Positions 18,430 through 26,475 of a DNA stretch of 64,000 nucleotides are shown piece by piece. The notes beneath the pieces are model-generated. The model did not search any database. It saw only the letters and a list, made by a program, of their open reading frames with translations, and was not told where the DNA came from. A program made the position numbers and the translations under genes. This DNA is from Thermococcus nautili. GTDB taxonomy: Archaea; Methanobacteriota_B; Thermococci; Thermococcales; Thermococcaceae. The DNA lies in the NCBI RefSeq assembly GCF_000585495.1, contig NZ_CP007264.1, forward strand, positions 744,001 through 808,000, read 5' to 3'. Numbering within the stretch: position 1 is the first letter of the stretch; each line of letters starts with the position of its first letter.

Positions 18430-19259
18430 TCAACCACCTCCAGACTTTTCGCGTCGAGTTTAATAACGCTTTCCGTTAATAACATCGTTTGCAGTAAAAC
18501 GCTTTTATTTGCCCCGGGGACGATGACCCTCCGCCCGGCAACCTCGATGACCTCAACCGGCATCTTGTAGAGACGTGAAAGGTTTTCTGGGGTTAGAACT
18601 TTTTGGGGTCTCCCAGAAACAAATATTGAACCGCTCCTCAGGAGGAACACGGAGTCACAGAAAGCCATCGCCTGGTTCGGGTCGTGGAGGGAAACCAGTA
18701 TCAACCTCCCCCTCCTCAGCTCCCGTATTGCCGAAAGGACAACGTGCTGGTTTCTGAAGTCGAGGAAGGAAGTCGGTTCATCGAAGAGGAGAAGCCGGCC
18801 ACCCTGGGCGATGGAACGGGCCAGCATAACTAGCCGCTTTTGACCCCCGCTGAGCTCGGTAAATGGTCTCTCAGCAAGTTCAGCCAGGCCGAGAACTTCA
18901 AGGGACTTCCAAGCGAGTTCTTCGTCTTCCTCCCCCGGCCCCCTCAGCGGATTTACGTAGGGGTTTCTGCCCATCAGAACGACCTCAAAGACAGTGTAGG
19001 GAAAACTCACAGAGAATTCCTGGGGGGAGTACGAGATTAACTTCGCACGCTCCCTCTCAGGCATTTTAAGGACGTCCCTGCCGTCAAGGGTGACCTTACC
19101 CTCTCCTTTCAGGATTCCGGCGATGCACTTCATCAGAGTACTTTTACCGGCACCGTTTGGTCCAAGGAGGCAGCCAACTCCCTCGTTGAAGTCGAAAGAG
19201 ACACCTCTTAGGACTCTCCGGCCGTTGTAGGAAAACCAGAGGTTTTTAACCCTTAACAT
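18396..19259 (-). CDS. ABC importer ATP-binding protein, FecE/FepC/BtuD type
   Basis: A 287-residue ATPase. Walker A GPNGAGKST (residues 33-41), Q-loop YSPQEFS, ABC signature LSGGQKR, Walker B LLLFDEPT and the switch HDPNQ are all intact. It belongs to the siderophore/vitamin B12/metal family by gene order with an FecCD permease and a TroA-type binding lipoprotein. Extra C-terminal residues (about 240-287) overlap the DUF364 gene. It overlaps the permease gene by 14 bases, so translation is coupled. Confidence 0.9.
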   Translation of the reverse strand: MLRVKNLWFSYNGRRVLRGVSFDFNEGVGCLLGPNGAGKSTLMKCIAGILKGEGKVTLDGRDVLKMPERERAKLISYSPQEFSVSFPYTVFEVVLMGRNPYVNPLRGPGEEDEELAWKSLEVLGLAELAERPFTELSGGQKRLVMLARSIAQGGRLLLFDEPTSFLDFRNQHVVLSAIRELRRGRLILVSLHDPNQAMAFCDSVFLLRSGSIFVSGRPQKVLTPENLSRLYKMPVEVIEVAGRRVIVPGANKSVLLQTMLLTESVIKLDAKSLEVVECCSGESSAKL

Positions 19260-20193
19260 GCCACCGCCTCCTCGCGAGTATCGCCACGAGAACTGGAGCG
19301 CCGATTAGGGAGGTAACGACCCCAAGTGGGAGCTCAAACGTCGCAAGGCTCCTCGCTATGTCGTCGCAGAAGGCGAGCATCGAGGCCCCAACCAGCGCAG
19401 AAACCGGGGCGAGGGCCCTGTTGTCGTGCCCCACGAGGAGCCTCGCTATGTGGGGACTGACGAGGCCAACCCACCCTATCATTCCGGCCATTGCCGTCGA
19501 GGCCGATACACCGAGAGCCGCAAGGAGAACGAGAAACCTCCGATAGAGTGAGACGTTGAGGCCAAGGGCCTTCGCTTCCTCTTCGCTCAGGCTGAGGACG
19601 TTGAGCGACCAGCGCAGGAGCACTATTCCAACTATCGAAACCGCAAGGGGAGGGAGCATTGGCCAGAGGTTCTCCCAGCGCAGACCGGCAAAGCTCCCGA
19701 GGAGCCAGTAGACTATCTCCTGCAGTTTGTCGTAGGGGTCAGCCAGGTACTTGGCGAAGCCCACAAGGGAAGAGAAAAAGGCCGACACCGCTATCCCCGC
19801 GAGTACAAGGCCCAGAAGGCCGTCACCTATGAGCTTTGAGAGCCGCCAGACTATGAACACCGCCAATACACCAAAGAGGAACGCCGAGAACTGAATTAAA
19901 AGCCCTCCAAAGCCAAGGAGTATAGCCAGGACGGCCCCGAAGGCGGCACCGCTGGTAACACCAAGCAGGTTTGGGCCCGCGAGCGGGTTGCGGAAGACGT
20001 TCTGAAAGGTCAGGCCAGCGAGTGAGAGCGAGGCTCCGACGAGTGCGGAGGCAACCACTCGGGGAAGGCGGACGTTGAGGAGAACCGCTTTTTCGAGCTC
20101 ACCCATTCCGAAGGGAGAAAAGTGCATCCTGCCCACAAAGGGGGATGTGAGAAAAACAAAAAGGGCCAGCAGAAGAACTCCTCTCCCCCTCAC
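19246..20193 (-). CDS. ABC importer permease, FecCD/BtuC family
   Basis: A 315-residue integral membrane permease with about nine to ten helices. FecCD landmarks: LNVRLPRVVASALVGASLSLAGLTFQ split as RLPRVVASALVGASL near the N-terminus, RNPLAGPNLLGV, GLVLAGIAVSAFFSS and the cytoplasmic VGFVSPH-like WVGLVSPHIARLLVG coupling segment. It forms the import channel for a metal complex or cobamide with the neighbouring ATPase and lipoprotein. It overlaps the lipoprotein gene by four bases. Confidence 0.9.
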   Translation of the reverse strand: MRGRGVLLLALFVFLTSPFVGRMHFSPFGMGELEKAVLLNVRLPRVVASALVGASLSLAGLTFQNVFRNPLAGPNLLGVTSGAAFGAVLAILLGFGGLLIQFSAFLFGVLAVFIVWRLSKLIGDGLLGLVLAGIAVSAFFSSLVGFAKYLADPYDKLQEIVYWLLGSFAGLRWENLWPMLPPLAVSIVGIVLLRWSLNVLSLSEEEAKALGLNVSLYRRFLVLLAALGVSASTAMAGMIGWVGLVSPHIARLLVGHDNRALAPVSALVGASMLAFCDDIARSLATFELPLGVVTSLIGAPVLVAILARRRWHVKG

Positions 20194-21305
20194 GGCATAT
20201 CACCGACTATTCTGACTTTCTTTGGGTCCAGGCCATACCAGCGCTCGTAGAACTCATAGGCGATTGACTTGACGTCAATATCCTCAAAAAGCTCTGGATG
20301 GAGAATCTTGGCGGTCCAGTAAAGGCCCAAAACCCACTTCGGCGCCGGATAATCCCAGCTCTCTCCGTCGTTTGGCATCGCGTAGATTCTGCCCTCCTTT
20401 ACCGCCTTTATCTGTGCCCATGCAGGGTCACCCATGAGCTCCTTCTTGAGTTCAGTGGCGGGCTTTTTGAGGGAGTAGCTGACGAGGATTATGACATCCG
20501 GGTTCCATTCGGCCACCTGCTCGACGTTGACCGTGTTCCATCCCCCAGGGAGGTTCTTGGAGACGCTCTCCCCACCGGCGGTTTCAATCATCCAGTTTTG
20601 GAAGAACTCCCTGCCGGGGGCCTTGAAGACCTTGTCCTTCGTGCTGTATTCAAGGAGGAGAACCCTTGGTCGATTTGCCCCAGAGGTTCTGTTTGCGATG
20701 AAAGAAACAGCGTTTGTGTAGTATTCAGCCGCTTCCCGGGCTTTTTCTTCTTTTCCAAGGATTCTGCCAATAATCTCTAGACTGTGAATGTAGTCATCAA
20801 CCCCTTCCAGGTTGAGAACCACAACTGGAATGCCGAGTTCCTCAATAGCCCTGTTTACTCTCTCATCTCCCCAGTAGGCCGTTAAAACAACGTCCGGGTT
20901 AAGACTCTTGACCGTCTCTATGTTGGCGTTTTTAGGACTTCCAGTGAACTTCATCCTTTTCTTTACATCCGGGTCAAGAAGGGCTATGAATGCGTCGTTT
21001 ATCGCGAGAGGGGTGCTCCCAACTATTTTCTTTCCATCTTCAACGCTCAGGAAGTAAACCATCTGAGTGGCCAGCCCGTAGAGCGAAACAATTCGTTCCA
21101 CAGGAACCCCAACCTTCACGGTCTTGTTACTCCAGTCGGTCACGATAACGTAGTCGTTCTTTGAGCTGGACTGTGCAATGGAACTGGACTCTGGTTGAGA
21201 TGCTGTACCCGAGGGCACACCTGGGCTCTTCGAGCTTATGCATCCCACTGACAGAACGCTCAGTACTAAAACCGCAGCCAGGATAACCGAAAGGACCCTC
21301 CTCAT
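20190..21305 (-). CDS. ABC importer substrate-binding lipoprotein, FepB/BtuF type
   Basis: A 371-residue periplasmic-binding-type lipoprotein, first gene of the operon. The signal peptide ends in a lipobox LSVGC with Cys22, followed by a Ser/Pro-rich linker (about residues 23-50). The TroA/BtuF fold is seen in the segments VERIVSLYGLATQMVYFL, LNPDVVLTAYWGDERV, GIPVVVLNLEGVDDY and WNPDVIILVSYS. It captures a ferric or other metal chelate, or a corrinoid; ligand unclear. GGTGG-type site fixes the ATG at 21305. Confidence 0.88.
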   Translation of the reverse strand: MRRVLSVILAAVLVLSVLSVGCISSKSPGVPSGTASQPESSSIAQSSSKNDYVIVTDWSNKTVKVGVPVERIVSLYGLATQMVYFLSVEDGKKIVGSTPLAINDAFIALLDPDVKKRMKFTGSPKNANIETVKSLNPDVVLTAYWGDERVNRAIEELGIPVVVLNLEGVDDYIHSLEIIGRILGKEEKAREAAEYYTNAVSFIANRTSGANRPRVLLLEYSTKDKVFKAPGREFFQNWMIETAGGESVSKNLPGGWNTVNVEQVAEWNPDVIILVSYSLKKPATELKKELMGDPAWAQIKAVKEGRIYAMPNDGESWDYPAPKWVLGLYWTAKILHPELFEDIDVKSIAYEFYERWYGLDPKKVRIVGDMP

Positions 21306-21335
21306 TTTAACCACCTACCCAGAAATGGCCAGCGA

Positions 21336-21387
21336 CTTTTTAACGATTTGCGTAAACAAAAAAGTTTAAGTAAATAGAAACGTTTAC
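21336..21387 (-). promoter_or_regulatory. Promoter and repeated GTAAAC/GTTTAC motifs of the metal ABC operon
   Basis: On the minus strand a TATA-like TTAAAAA lies about 35 bases before the lipoprotein start codon. Upstream of it, CGTAAAC (21351-21357), GTTTAAG (21364-21370) and CGTTTAC (21381-21387) form an imperfect dyad array on the plus strand. This is a plausible binding site for a metal-responsive regulator. Confidence 0.4.
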
Positions 21388-21448
21388 CCAAAACCGATGG
21401 GAAGGTTCCTTTCCGCCCCATGGATGTAGTTAATAATGTTTGCACGAT

Positions 21449-22975
21449 TCACATGTAGCTCCAGATGCCCTTGCCCCTGTAGTTCTTGACGATGGTCTTC
21501 GTCGTCGTGAGGGTCTCGAGGGAGTAGCCTATGCCCTCCCTGCCGATTCCGCTGTCCTTCATGCCGCCGAAGGGGTAGTAACCTATGCCGTGCCTCGGGA
21601 ACTCGTTGATGAACACCGCGCCAACCTCAAGCTTCCTCGCGACCTTTCTCGCGCGCTCGTCGCTCCCGCTGAAGACCGCCGCGTCGAGCCCAAAGCGGGA
21701 GGAGTTGGCAACGCTTATCGCTTCCTCGTCGCTCCTGACCTTAACGAGGAGCGTCAGCGGGCCAAAGACGTCCTCCTGAAATGCCCTGAGCTTCGGGAGC
21801 GTTTCCCTGTCCACTTCAAGGAGGACCGGCCAGACGTAGGTTCCCTCACGCCTGAACTTCGTCAGCGGAACGGCGCCCTTGTCCACAGCATCCCTGTAGA
21901 CTTCTTCAATCGCTTCGGCACTCTTCTCGTCAATCAGCGGGCCCATCACGGCGTTCTCATCCTCGAGCGGGTTCTTGGGCTCTATCTTTGACAGCTCCTC
22001 GACGAGTTTTGTCCTGAGGTCGGAGTAGATGCCGCTCTCCGCTATAATCAGCCTTATCGCGTCGCACCTCTGGCCGGAGTAGCTTACCATGCCCTTTACG
22101 AGCTTCTCAACGGTCTCTTCAAGCGGTGCGTCGTCGAGCACTATGGCCGGGTCCTTGCCGCCGAGCTCCATGTGGTAGGCCTTTATCCCTCCGACCGCGA
22201 GGATGTGCTCCCCGACCTCGGTGCTGCCGGTGAACGTGACCACCCTTATGCGCTTGTCCGCGACGACGGAGTCCATGAGCCTCCCAGGGATTGTGAGGAG
22301 CTGGTACGCCTCGGGAGGAACCCCGGCCAGCTGGAGAACCCTCGTGAAGAGCAGTGGCGCGAGCGGGTCGAGGGAGGCAGGCTTGAGCAGGACCGCGTTT
22401 CCGGCGAGGAGCGCGGGTATCACCTTCGCGGCCGAGATGAAGAGCGGATAGTTGTAGGGGCTTATCGCTAAAACCACCCCGTAGGGCTCCCTCTTGACTA
22501 TGCCCTCGCTCTCCAGCGTTTCCTCACTCCAGTCGCCGGGTATGTAGTCGCCGACGAGCTTCCTGAACTCCATCGTTGTCTTCTCAAGCCTCTCAACCGT
22601 CGCCCTGACCTCACCCCTCGCGTTGGAGAGGGGCTTCCCGGCGTCAAGGACGAGCGCCGTGACGAAGTCCTCAAACGCGTCCCTCATGAGGCACGCCGCC
22701 TTGAGGAAGGCTTTGACGCGCCTGTCCCCGGGAGTCTCCCTGATGACAAACCTGCCCCTCTCGTATGCCGTGGAGACGGCTTTCCTCGCGAGGTCGCCGT
22801 CGGCGAGGCTCACGCGAGCTATGACGCTCCCGTCAATTGGACTCCTGACTTCCGCGGTTCTGCCGGTGAACAGCCACTCCCCATCCACGTAGGTGGCGAA
22901 CTCGGGAACCCCGTCCTCGCCCTCGCGCCACACTCCCCTGAAGAGCTCGGACTTCGGTCTGAAGGGGCTAACCAT
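21449..22975 (-). CDS. gapN: NADP-dependent non-phosphorylating glyceraldehyde-3-phosphate dehydrogenase
   Basis: A 508-residue aldehyde dehydrogenase family enzyme that oxidises glyceraldehyde-3-phosphate directly to 3-phosphoglycerate with NADP, a glycolytic bypass in Thermococcales. Landmarks: ISPYNYPLFI with the catalytic Asn, FTGSTEVG, the general base in MELGGKDPAIV, the catalytic Cys in YSGQRCDAIR and the EVFGPL-type EDVFGPLTLL. The start is ATG at 22975, since GGGTGAT lies just upstream and a longer upstream frame has no archaeal start signals. A TGM motif overlaps the leader, implying TGR (TrmBL1) control. Confidence 0.94.
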   Translation of the reverse strand: MVSPFRPKSELFRGVWREGEDGVPEFATYVDGEWLFTGRTAEVRSPIDGSVIARVSLADGDLARKAVSTAYERGRFVIRETPGDRRVKAFLKAACLMRDAFEDFVTALVLDAGKPLSNARGEVRATVERLEKTTMEFRKLVGDYIPGDWSEETLESEGIVKREPYGVVLAISPYNYPLFISAAKVIPALLAGNAVLLKPASLDPLAPLLFTRVLQLAGVPPEAYQLLTIPGRLMDSVVADKRIRVVTFTGSTEVGEHILAVGGIKAYHMELGGKDPAIVLDDAPLEETVEKLVKGMVSYSGQRCDAIRLIIAESGIYSDLRTKLVEELSKIEPKNPLEDENAVMGPLIDEKSAEAIEEVYRDAVDKGAVPLTKFRREGTYVWPVLLEVDRETLPKLRAFQEDVFGPLTLLVKVRSDEEAISVANSSRFGLDAAVFSGSDERARKVARKLEVGAVFINEFPRHGIGYYPFGGMKDSGIGREGIGYSLETLTTTKTIVKNYRGKGIWSYM

Positions 22976-22977
22976 GA

Positions 22978-22994
22978 TATCACCCAAAGTGATA
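22978..22994. promoter_or_regulatory. Thermococcales glycolytic motif TATCAC-N5-GTGATA
   Basis: TATCACCCAAAGTGATA matches the binding site of the sugar-responsive regulator TGR/TrmBL1 exactly. It lies downstream of the gapN TATA box (GTTTAAAC, 23005-23012) and covers the predicted transcript start and ribosome binding site. In this family, sites downstream of the TATA box mediate repression, so gapN should be repressed without maltodextrins. Confidence 0.85.
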
Positions 22995-23101
22995 CCGAGC
23001 TTGAGTTTAAACGTTTTTCGCAAACATTTCTGTTTTTGATAAGCATTATTGTTTACCCAAACGGGCTTAAGCCGGAGCCCCAAGAGAGGGCGGTGGTACC
23101 G

Positions 23102-23584
23102 ATGGAAATCTGCTACCGGCCGATTGGGGTCATTCACAGCCCCTTCCGAGAGCCTAATGGAGTTCCGATTCAACCTTCTGCCGCGAAGGGGATTCGCGGA
23201 ACCGTGGAGGTGTTCCCGGAGTACGCGGACGGGCTGAAGGACATCGAGGGCTTCTCGCACGTAATCCTGATTTACCACTTTCACCTAGCGAGGCCCGGGG
23301 AGCTAATCGTCAGGCCGTACATGGACGACGAGGGGCACGGCGTCTTCGCGACGAGGGCACCGGGCAGACCGAACCCGATAGGGCTCTCCGTTGTGCGTTT
23401 GCTCGAAGTTCGGGGAAGGCGGCTCACTGTGGGGAACATTGACGTCCTCGACGGGACTCCCCTGCTTGATATAAAGCCCTACGTGCCGGAATTCGATGTT
23501 CACCGGGTTGAAAGAATCGGATGGCTTGAGAAAAACGTCCACAAACTTCCAGAGGCGAGGGACGACGGGCGCTTCACGCGTTAG
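23102..23584 (+). CDS. trmO: tRNA (adenine37-N6)-methyltransferase TrmO
   Basis: A 160-residue member of the TrmO/YaeB/VirR family, which N6-methylates t6A37 of tRNA-Thr with SAM. The single beta-barrel domain shows PIGVIHSPF, the YADGLKDIEGFSHVILIYHFH block and the ATRAPGRPNPIGLSVVRL signature. GGTGG six bases upstream fixes the ATG at 23102. It is transcribed divergently from gapN. Confidence 0.9.
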   Translation: MEICYRPIGVIHSPFREPNGVPIQPSAAKGIRGTVEVFPEYADGLKDIEGFSHVILIYHFHLARPGELIVRPYMDDEGHGVFATRAPGRPNPIGLSVVRLLEVRGRRLTVGNIDVLDGTPLLDIKPYVPEFDVHRVERIGWLEKNVHKLPEARDDGRFTR

Positions 23585-23597
23585 GGTCGCCGAAAAG

Positions 23598-23621
23598 TTT
23601 ATAAGTCTGTGCATATGCACA
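23598..23621 (+). promoter_or_regulatory. TATA box and 14-bp palindromic operator of a NifX-like gene
   Basis: TTTATAA (23598-23604) is followed at once by the perfect palindrome TGTGCATATGCACA (23608-23621). The predicted transcript start is near 23627, so a protein bound here would block transcription. The inner TGTGCA half-sites resemble the palindrome at 17606-17617. Confidence 0.6.
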
Positions 23622-23649
23622 AAATAACAGAAGGAAGGAGGTGATGGGC

Positions 23650-24255
23650 ATGAGGATAGCAATCCCGACCAACGGCGGTGGGAGAAACGACACGGTTGCT
23701 CCCGTCTTCGCGAGGGCGCCCGCGTTCCTCATAGTTGACGTTGACGAGAACGGAAACGTCGTGAACGAGAAGGTCATCCAGAATCCTGCCATGAACGCCG
23801 CTGGAGGTGCCGGACCGCTGGCAGTTCAGACACTCATCAACGAAGGCGTTGAGGCAATAGTCGCCCCGCAGGTCGGCCCGAACGCCCTTGGAGCCATCCA
23901 GGCCGCGGGCATAAGGCTCTACCAGGTCGCTCCGGGAACCCCAGTCGAGGAGGCCATCAAAGCCGTTACCAGCGGAAGCGCCCCGAGCACCGCCGCCCCG
24001 GCGCCGGCCTACGGACCGTATCCTGCCGCTCCGGCAACTCCAGTGGCTCCAGCCGCACCGGTCTATCCGGCTTACCCAGCCTACGGCTTCGGCTACGGTT
24101 GGGGAAGAGGCTGGGGCCGCGGCTGGGGAAGAGGACGCGGATGGGGCCGTGGATGGGGCAGAGGAGGAAGAGGCTGGGGTGCAAGGCTCGGCTACTGCCC
24201 CTGGACCGGCCAGCCAAGCAGGAGAACCCTCCGCTGGCTCTACGGTTGGTGGTGA
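23650..24255 (+). CDS. NifX-like cofactor protein with Trp-Gly-Arg repeat tail
   Basis: A 201-residue protein. Residues 1-110 are a dinitrogenase iron-molybdenum cofactor (MTH1175/ORP-like) domain: MRIAIPTNGGGRNDTV, VFARAPAFLIVD, VEAIVAPQVGPNALGAIQAAGI. Then comes a Pro/Ala-rich linker and, from about 147 to 180, a repeated GWGRG tail, ending in a basic segment with a single Cys. Family members bind Mo/Fe or Mo/Cu clusters. GGAGGTGATGGGC precedes the ATG. The tail could bind nucleic acid or metal; nothing further is visible. Confidence 0.82.
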   Translation: MRIAIPTNGGGRNDTVAPVFARAPAFLIVDVDENGNVVNEKVIQNPAMNAAGGAGPLAVQTLINEGVEAIVAPQVGPNALGAIQAAGIRLYQVAPGTPVEEAIKAVTSGSAPSTAAPAPAYGPYPAAPATPVAPAAPVYPAYPAYGFGYGWGRGWGRGWGRGRGWGRGWGRGGRGWGARLGYCPWTGQPSRRTLRWLYGWW

Positions 24256-24292
24256 GTTCTCTTCTTTCTTTTAATTGACCGGAGGTTTAAAG

Positions 24293-24523
24293 ATGCCGCG
24301 GGGAATGGGCAGGGGCTACGGAAGGAGAGGTTACTACGGCAGAACCTTTTACCCGTTTGGGGGTTTCTACGGAATCCTTGACCTGCTAATCCTGTTAGGG
24401 ATACTCTACTTCCTGTTCAAGCTCTTCATAGTCGCCCTCCCGTACGCCCTCGGACTCGTCGTGTTGTTGCTCCTCCGCTCGTTCCTGAGGGGAAACCGTT
24501 TCCGGTTCTGCGGGCCTTTTTGA
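24293..24523 (+). CDS. Small Gly/Arg-rich membrane protein, 76 aa
   Basis: Function not recognised. A GR/Y-rich N-terminus (MPRGMGRGYGRRGYYGR) is followed by two closely spaced hydrophobic helices (about residues 27-44 and 47-63) and a basic end with a Cys. It lies 37 bases after the NifX-like gene and before another, with GGAGGTTTAAAG upstream. The N-terminal composition matches the tails of its neighbours, so it may anchor them to the membrane. Confidence 0.7.
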   Translation: MPRGMGRGYGRRGYYGRTFYPFGGFYGILDLLILLGILYFLFKLFIVALPYALGLVVLLLLRSFLRGNRFRFCGPF

Positions 24524-24578
24524 GCCTATGCAAAATTTTTTAAGTTCGGGTTACCTAAATCAACCGGAGGTGGTGTGA

Positions 24579-25049
24579 ATGAGGATTATTGTGTCCACTA
24601 TAAACGGCGGACTCGACGACCGCGTTAACCAGGCCTTTGGAAGAACTCCAACTTTCACGATTGTCGACGTCGAGAACGGAGAGATAGTGAACGTCCAGGT
24701 CGTCCCGAACCCGGGCTACTCCCAGCCGAGGGGAGCGGGCGTTACCGCGGCGCAGTTCGCCATTGACCAGGGAGCTGATGCAGTAATAGCGGGCCAGTTC
24801 GGGCCAAACTCCTACGGCGTCCTTCAGGCGGCAGGCATAAGAATGTACTCAGCTCCCCCGACCATGACCGTCAGGGAAGCCGTTGAGGCGCTCCTCCGCG
24901 GTGAACTCCAGCCCGGAATTCAGGGAGGTGCAGGAATGGGTCCCGGCGGTGGCATGGGAATGGGCCGTGGCATGGGTAGAGGCATAGGTCGCGGCGGAGG
25001 AATGGGAAGAGGTCGCGGTATGGGCCGCGGAAGGGGCGGCTGGTACTGA
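24579..25049 (+). CDS. NifX-like cofactor protein with Gly-Met-Arg repeat tail
   Basis: A 156-residue protein. Residues 1-105 form an MTH1175-type domain: MRIIVSTINGGLDDRVNQAFGRTPTF, VPNPGYSQPRGAG, QGADAVIAGQFGPNSYGVLQAAGI. From about 112 on the tail repeats GMGRG and ends in GGWY. Some ORP-family proteins of anaerobes have similar Gly/Met-rich ends. It has its own TATA-like AAAATTTTTTAAG and GGAGGTGGTG. It is likely to act with the paralogue at 23650. Confidence 0.82.
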   Translation: MRIIVSTINGGLDDRVNQAFGRTPTFTIVDVENGEIVNVQVVPNPGYSQPRGAGVTAAQFAIDQGADAVIAGQFGPNSYGVLQAAGIRMYSAPPTMTVREAVEALLRGELQPGIQGGAGMGPGGGMGMGRGMGRGIGRGGGMGRGRGMGRGRGGWY

Positions 25050-25091
25050 ACCCTTTTATATCTCCTGTTTTCCACATATTCTGTGATGCCC

Positions 25092-25400
25092 ATGGCGATT
25101 GTCAGGCTCTGGCACGGGAAGGTTCCGATTGAGAAGGCCGATGAGTATGAAAAGTTCCTCATCGAGAGGGCGGTTCCGGACTACGGCTCCGTTGAGGGCC
25201 TTTTGAAGCTCTACTTCACGAGGAGGGACGAGGAGAACGTTGCCCACTTTCCCCTCATAACGGTCTGGGACTCGATGGAGGCCATAAAGCGCTTCGCCGG
25301 CGAAAACCCCGAGCTGGCAAAGTATTATCCCGAGAACGATGAGTTTCTCCTTGAAAAGGAGAAATACGTCCAGCACTATCGGGTTTTCTACGAGAAATAA
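25092..25400 (+). CDS. Antibiotic-biosynthesis-monooxygenase-like (dimeric ferredoxin-fold) protein
   Basis: A 102-residue protein with one ABM-type alpha/beta domain: MAIVRLWHGKVP, a helix EKADEYEKFLIERAVP, the strand pair GLLKLYFTRR and VWDSMEAIKRFAG. This small dimeric fold occurs in heme-degrading and quinone monooxygenases and in stress proteins. The role here is unknown. The start at ATG 25092 is preferred over GTG 25083; the ribosome binding site is weak. Confidence 0.65.
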   Translation: MAIVRLWHGKVPIEKADEYEKFLIERAVPDYGSVEGLLKLYFTRRDEENVAHFPLITVWDSMEAIKRFAGENPELAKYYPENDEFLLEKEKYVQHYRVFYEK

Positions 25401-25448
25401 TCGGCGCAACCCTTTTCTATTCTTTCGCCCTATTCTGATGTGGTGGCG

Positions 25449-26027
25449 ATGAGAAAGAGTCAGCTCCTCGCCGGGGTTCTCGCACCGATAGTGGCCCTCA
25501 CGGGCATAGGGACGGCGATTCTCATAAATCGCTCGTGGTGGAGGCTCACCGACAACGCGATAAGTGACCTCGGAAAGCTCGACCTGCCCAACAACTGGGT
25601 TCTAAACGTTTCCCTCGTAGTCTCGGCCATTATGGCGATTTACTACGCGGTTGGCCTCGTCGAGGAAGTCAGCAACACCGTCGAAAAGCTCGGGATTGGA
25701 GTTTTCATCGCTGGACTGGCCTTCCTCGCATTAATCGGCCTCTTCCCGGAGGGAACGAGCCCCCACTACTACGTCAGCTGGGGCTTCTTCATCTTCGCGA
25801 GCCTCGGTTTCCTTGTCACGGGTATTGGGATGGGCCTCTCTGGAGAAAAGGAGCTTGCGGTCTTCAGCATAGCCCTCTTCACAGTCGGCTGGGCGCTGGC
25901 CCTCTGGGCGAAGAACAGCTTCCCAGGGATAGCACCGGCAGAGTTCGTTGGCGTCTTTGGAGTGATTGCGTGGCACTACACAGTAATGTGGAAAAAGTTC
26001 AGAGGGGCTCCTCGTCCCAGAGGCTGA
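25449..26027 (+). CDS. DUF998 membrane protein
   Basis: A 192-residue membrane protein with about six hydrophobic helices. The DUF998 pattern is seen in NRSWWRLTDNAISDLG near the first loop, LIGLFPEGTSPHYYVSWGFF, and the repeated GIGMG segments. The family role is unknown. GGTGG precedes ATG 25449. Its 3' end overlaps the convergent PPC-domain gene by 29 bases. Confidence 0.75.
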   Translation: MRKSQLLAGVLAPIVALTGIGTAILINRSWWRLTDNAISDLGKLDLPNNWVLNVSLVVSAIMAIYYAVGLVEEVSNTVEKLGIGVFIAGLAFLALIGLFPEGTSPHYYVSWGFFIFASLGFLVTGIGMGLSGEKELAVFSIALFTVGWALALWAKNSFPGIAPAEFVGVFGVIAWHYTVMWKKFRGAPRPRG

Positions 26028-26421
26028 GGTTGTTCCCCCTCTCTTTTCTCACCAGCGGCTCCCCCAGGAGTTCCTGCACATACAGCTCCGCGACGAAGAC
26101 CTCTCCCCTCATCAAATGTCCCCCGAAAACGTCGCCGCTGGCGTTGCCCAGAGTGACGTGGAGGTGCGCAAAGGGCCGTCCATCCTTGATGCTGACGTTG
26201 CCGAGCAGGGTCAGCAGCTCGAAGGTTCCCACGAGCTCAATCCGCTTATAGCCGCGAGTTTCCTCCGAGTAGTAGCCCACGACCGGGTTCCTGAGCGAAC
26301 CTATGCCCTTAACAATCGCCGTCTTTATTCCCTTCTCCTCCGCGAACCTGTTTACAAAATAGAGCAGGTCCTCCCCCTCGGGAACCCTGAGCAAGAAAAT
26401 TCGCCCCGGCTTGAACTCCAT
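25999..26421 (-). CDS. PPC/DUF296-domain protein
   Basis: A 140-residue protein with a plant-and-prokaryote-conserved (PPC, DUF296) domain: FKPGRIFLLRVPEGEDL, KTAIVKGIGSL, HLHVTLGNASGDVFGGHLMRGEVFVAELYVQEL. The GGHL and the His pair are conserved in bacterial and archaeal trimers that bind metal. In plants the domain accompanies AT-hooks; here it stands alone. GGTGGAAGC precedes the ATG. Confidence 0.85.
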   Translation of the reverse strand: MEFKPGRIFLLRVPEGEDLLYFVNRFAEEKGIKTAIVKGIGSLRNPVVGYYSEETRGYKRIELVGTFELLTLLGNVSIKDGRPFAHLHVTLGNASGDVFGGHLMRGEVFVAELYVQELLGEPLVRKERGNNLSLWDEEPL

Positions 26422-26475
26422 GCTTCCACCTCAAAGCTAATAAGACTGCCACTCTTTAACGCTTTGGGTGGTTCG

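Noticed and set aside
20190-20220. TATCAC at about 20199 as a second glycolytic motif
   Set aside because: No GTGATA half-site at five-base spacing, and the place is inside the ABC operon rather than in a promoter.
22976-23284. Long N-terminal extension of the gapN frame up to 23284
   Set aside because: The extension runs through the TATA box, the glycolytic motif and the divergent trmO promoter; ATG 22975 has a ribosome binding site and gives the normal length.
26116-26475. N-terminal extension of the 174-residue helical protein to 26116
   Set aside because: The extension is the antisense of the PPC-domain gene; ATG 26476 has GGGTGGTTCG upstream.
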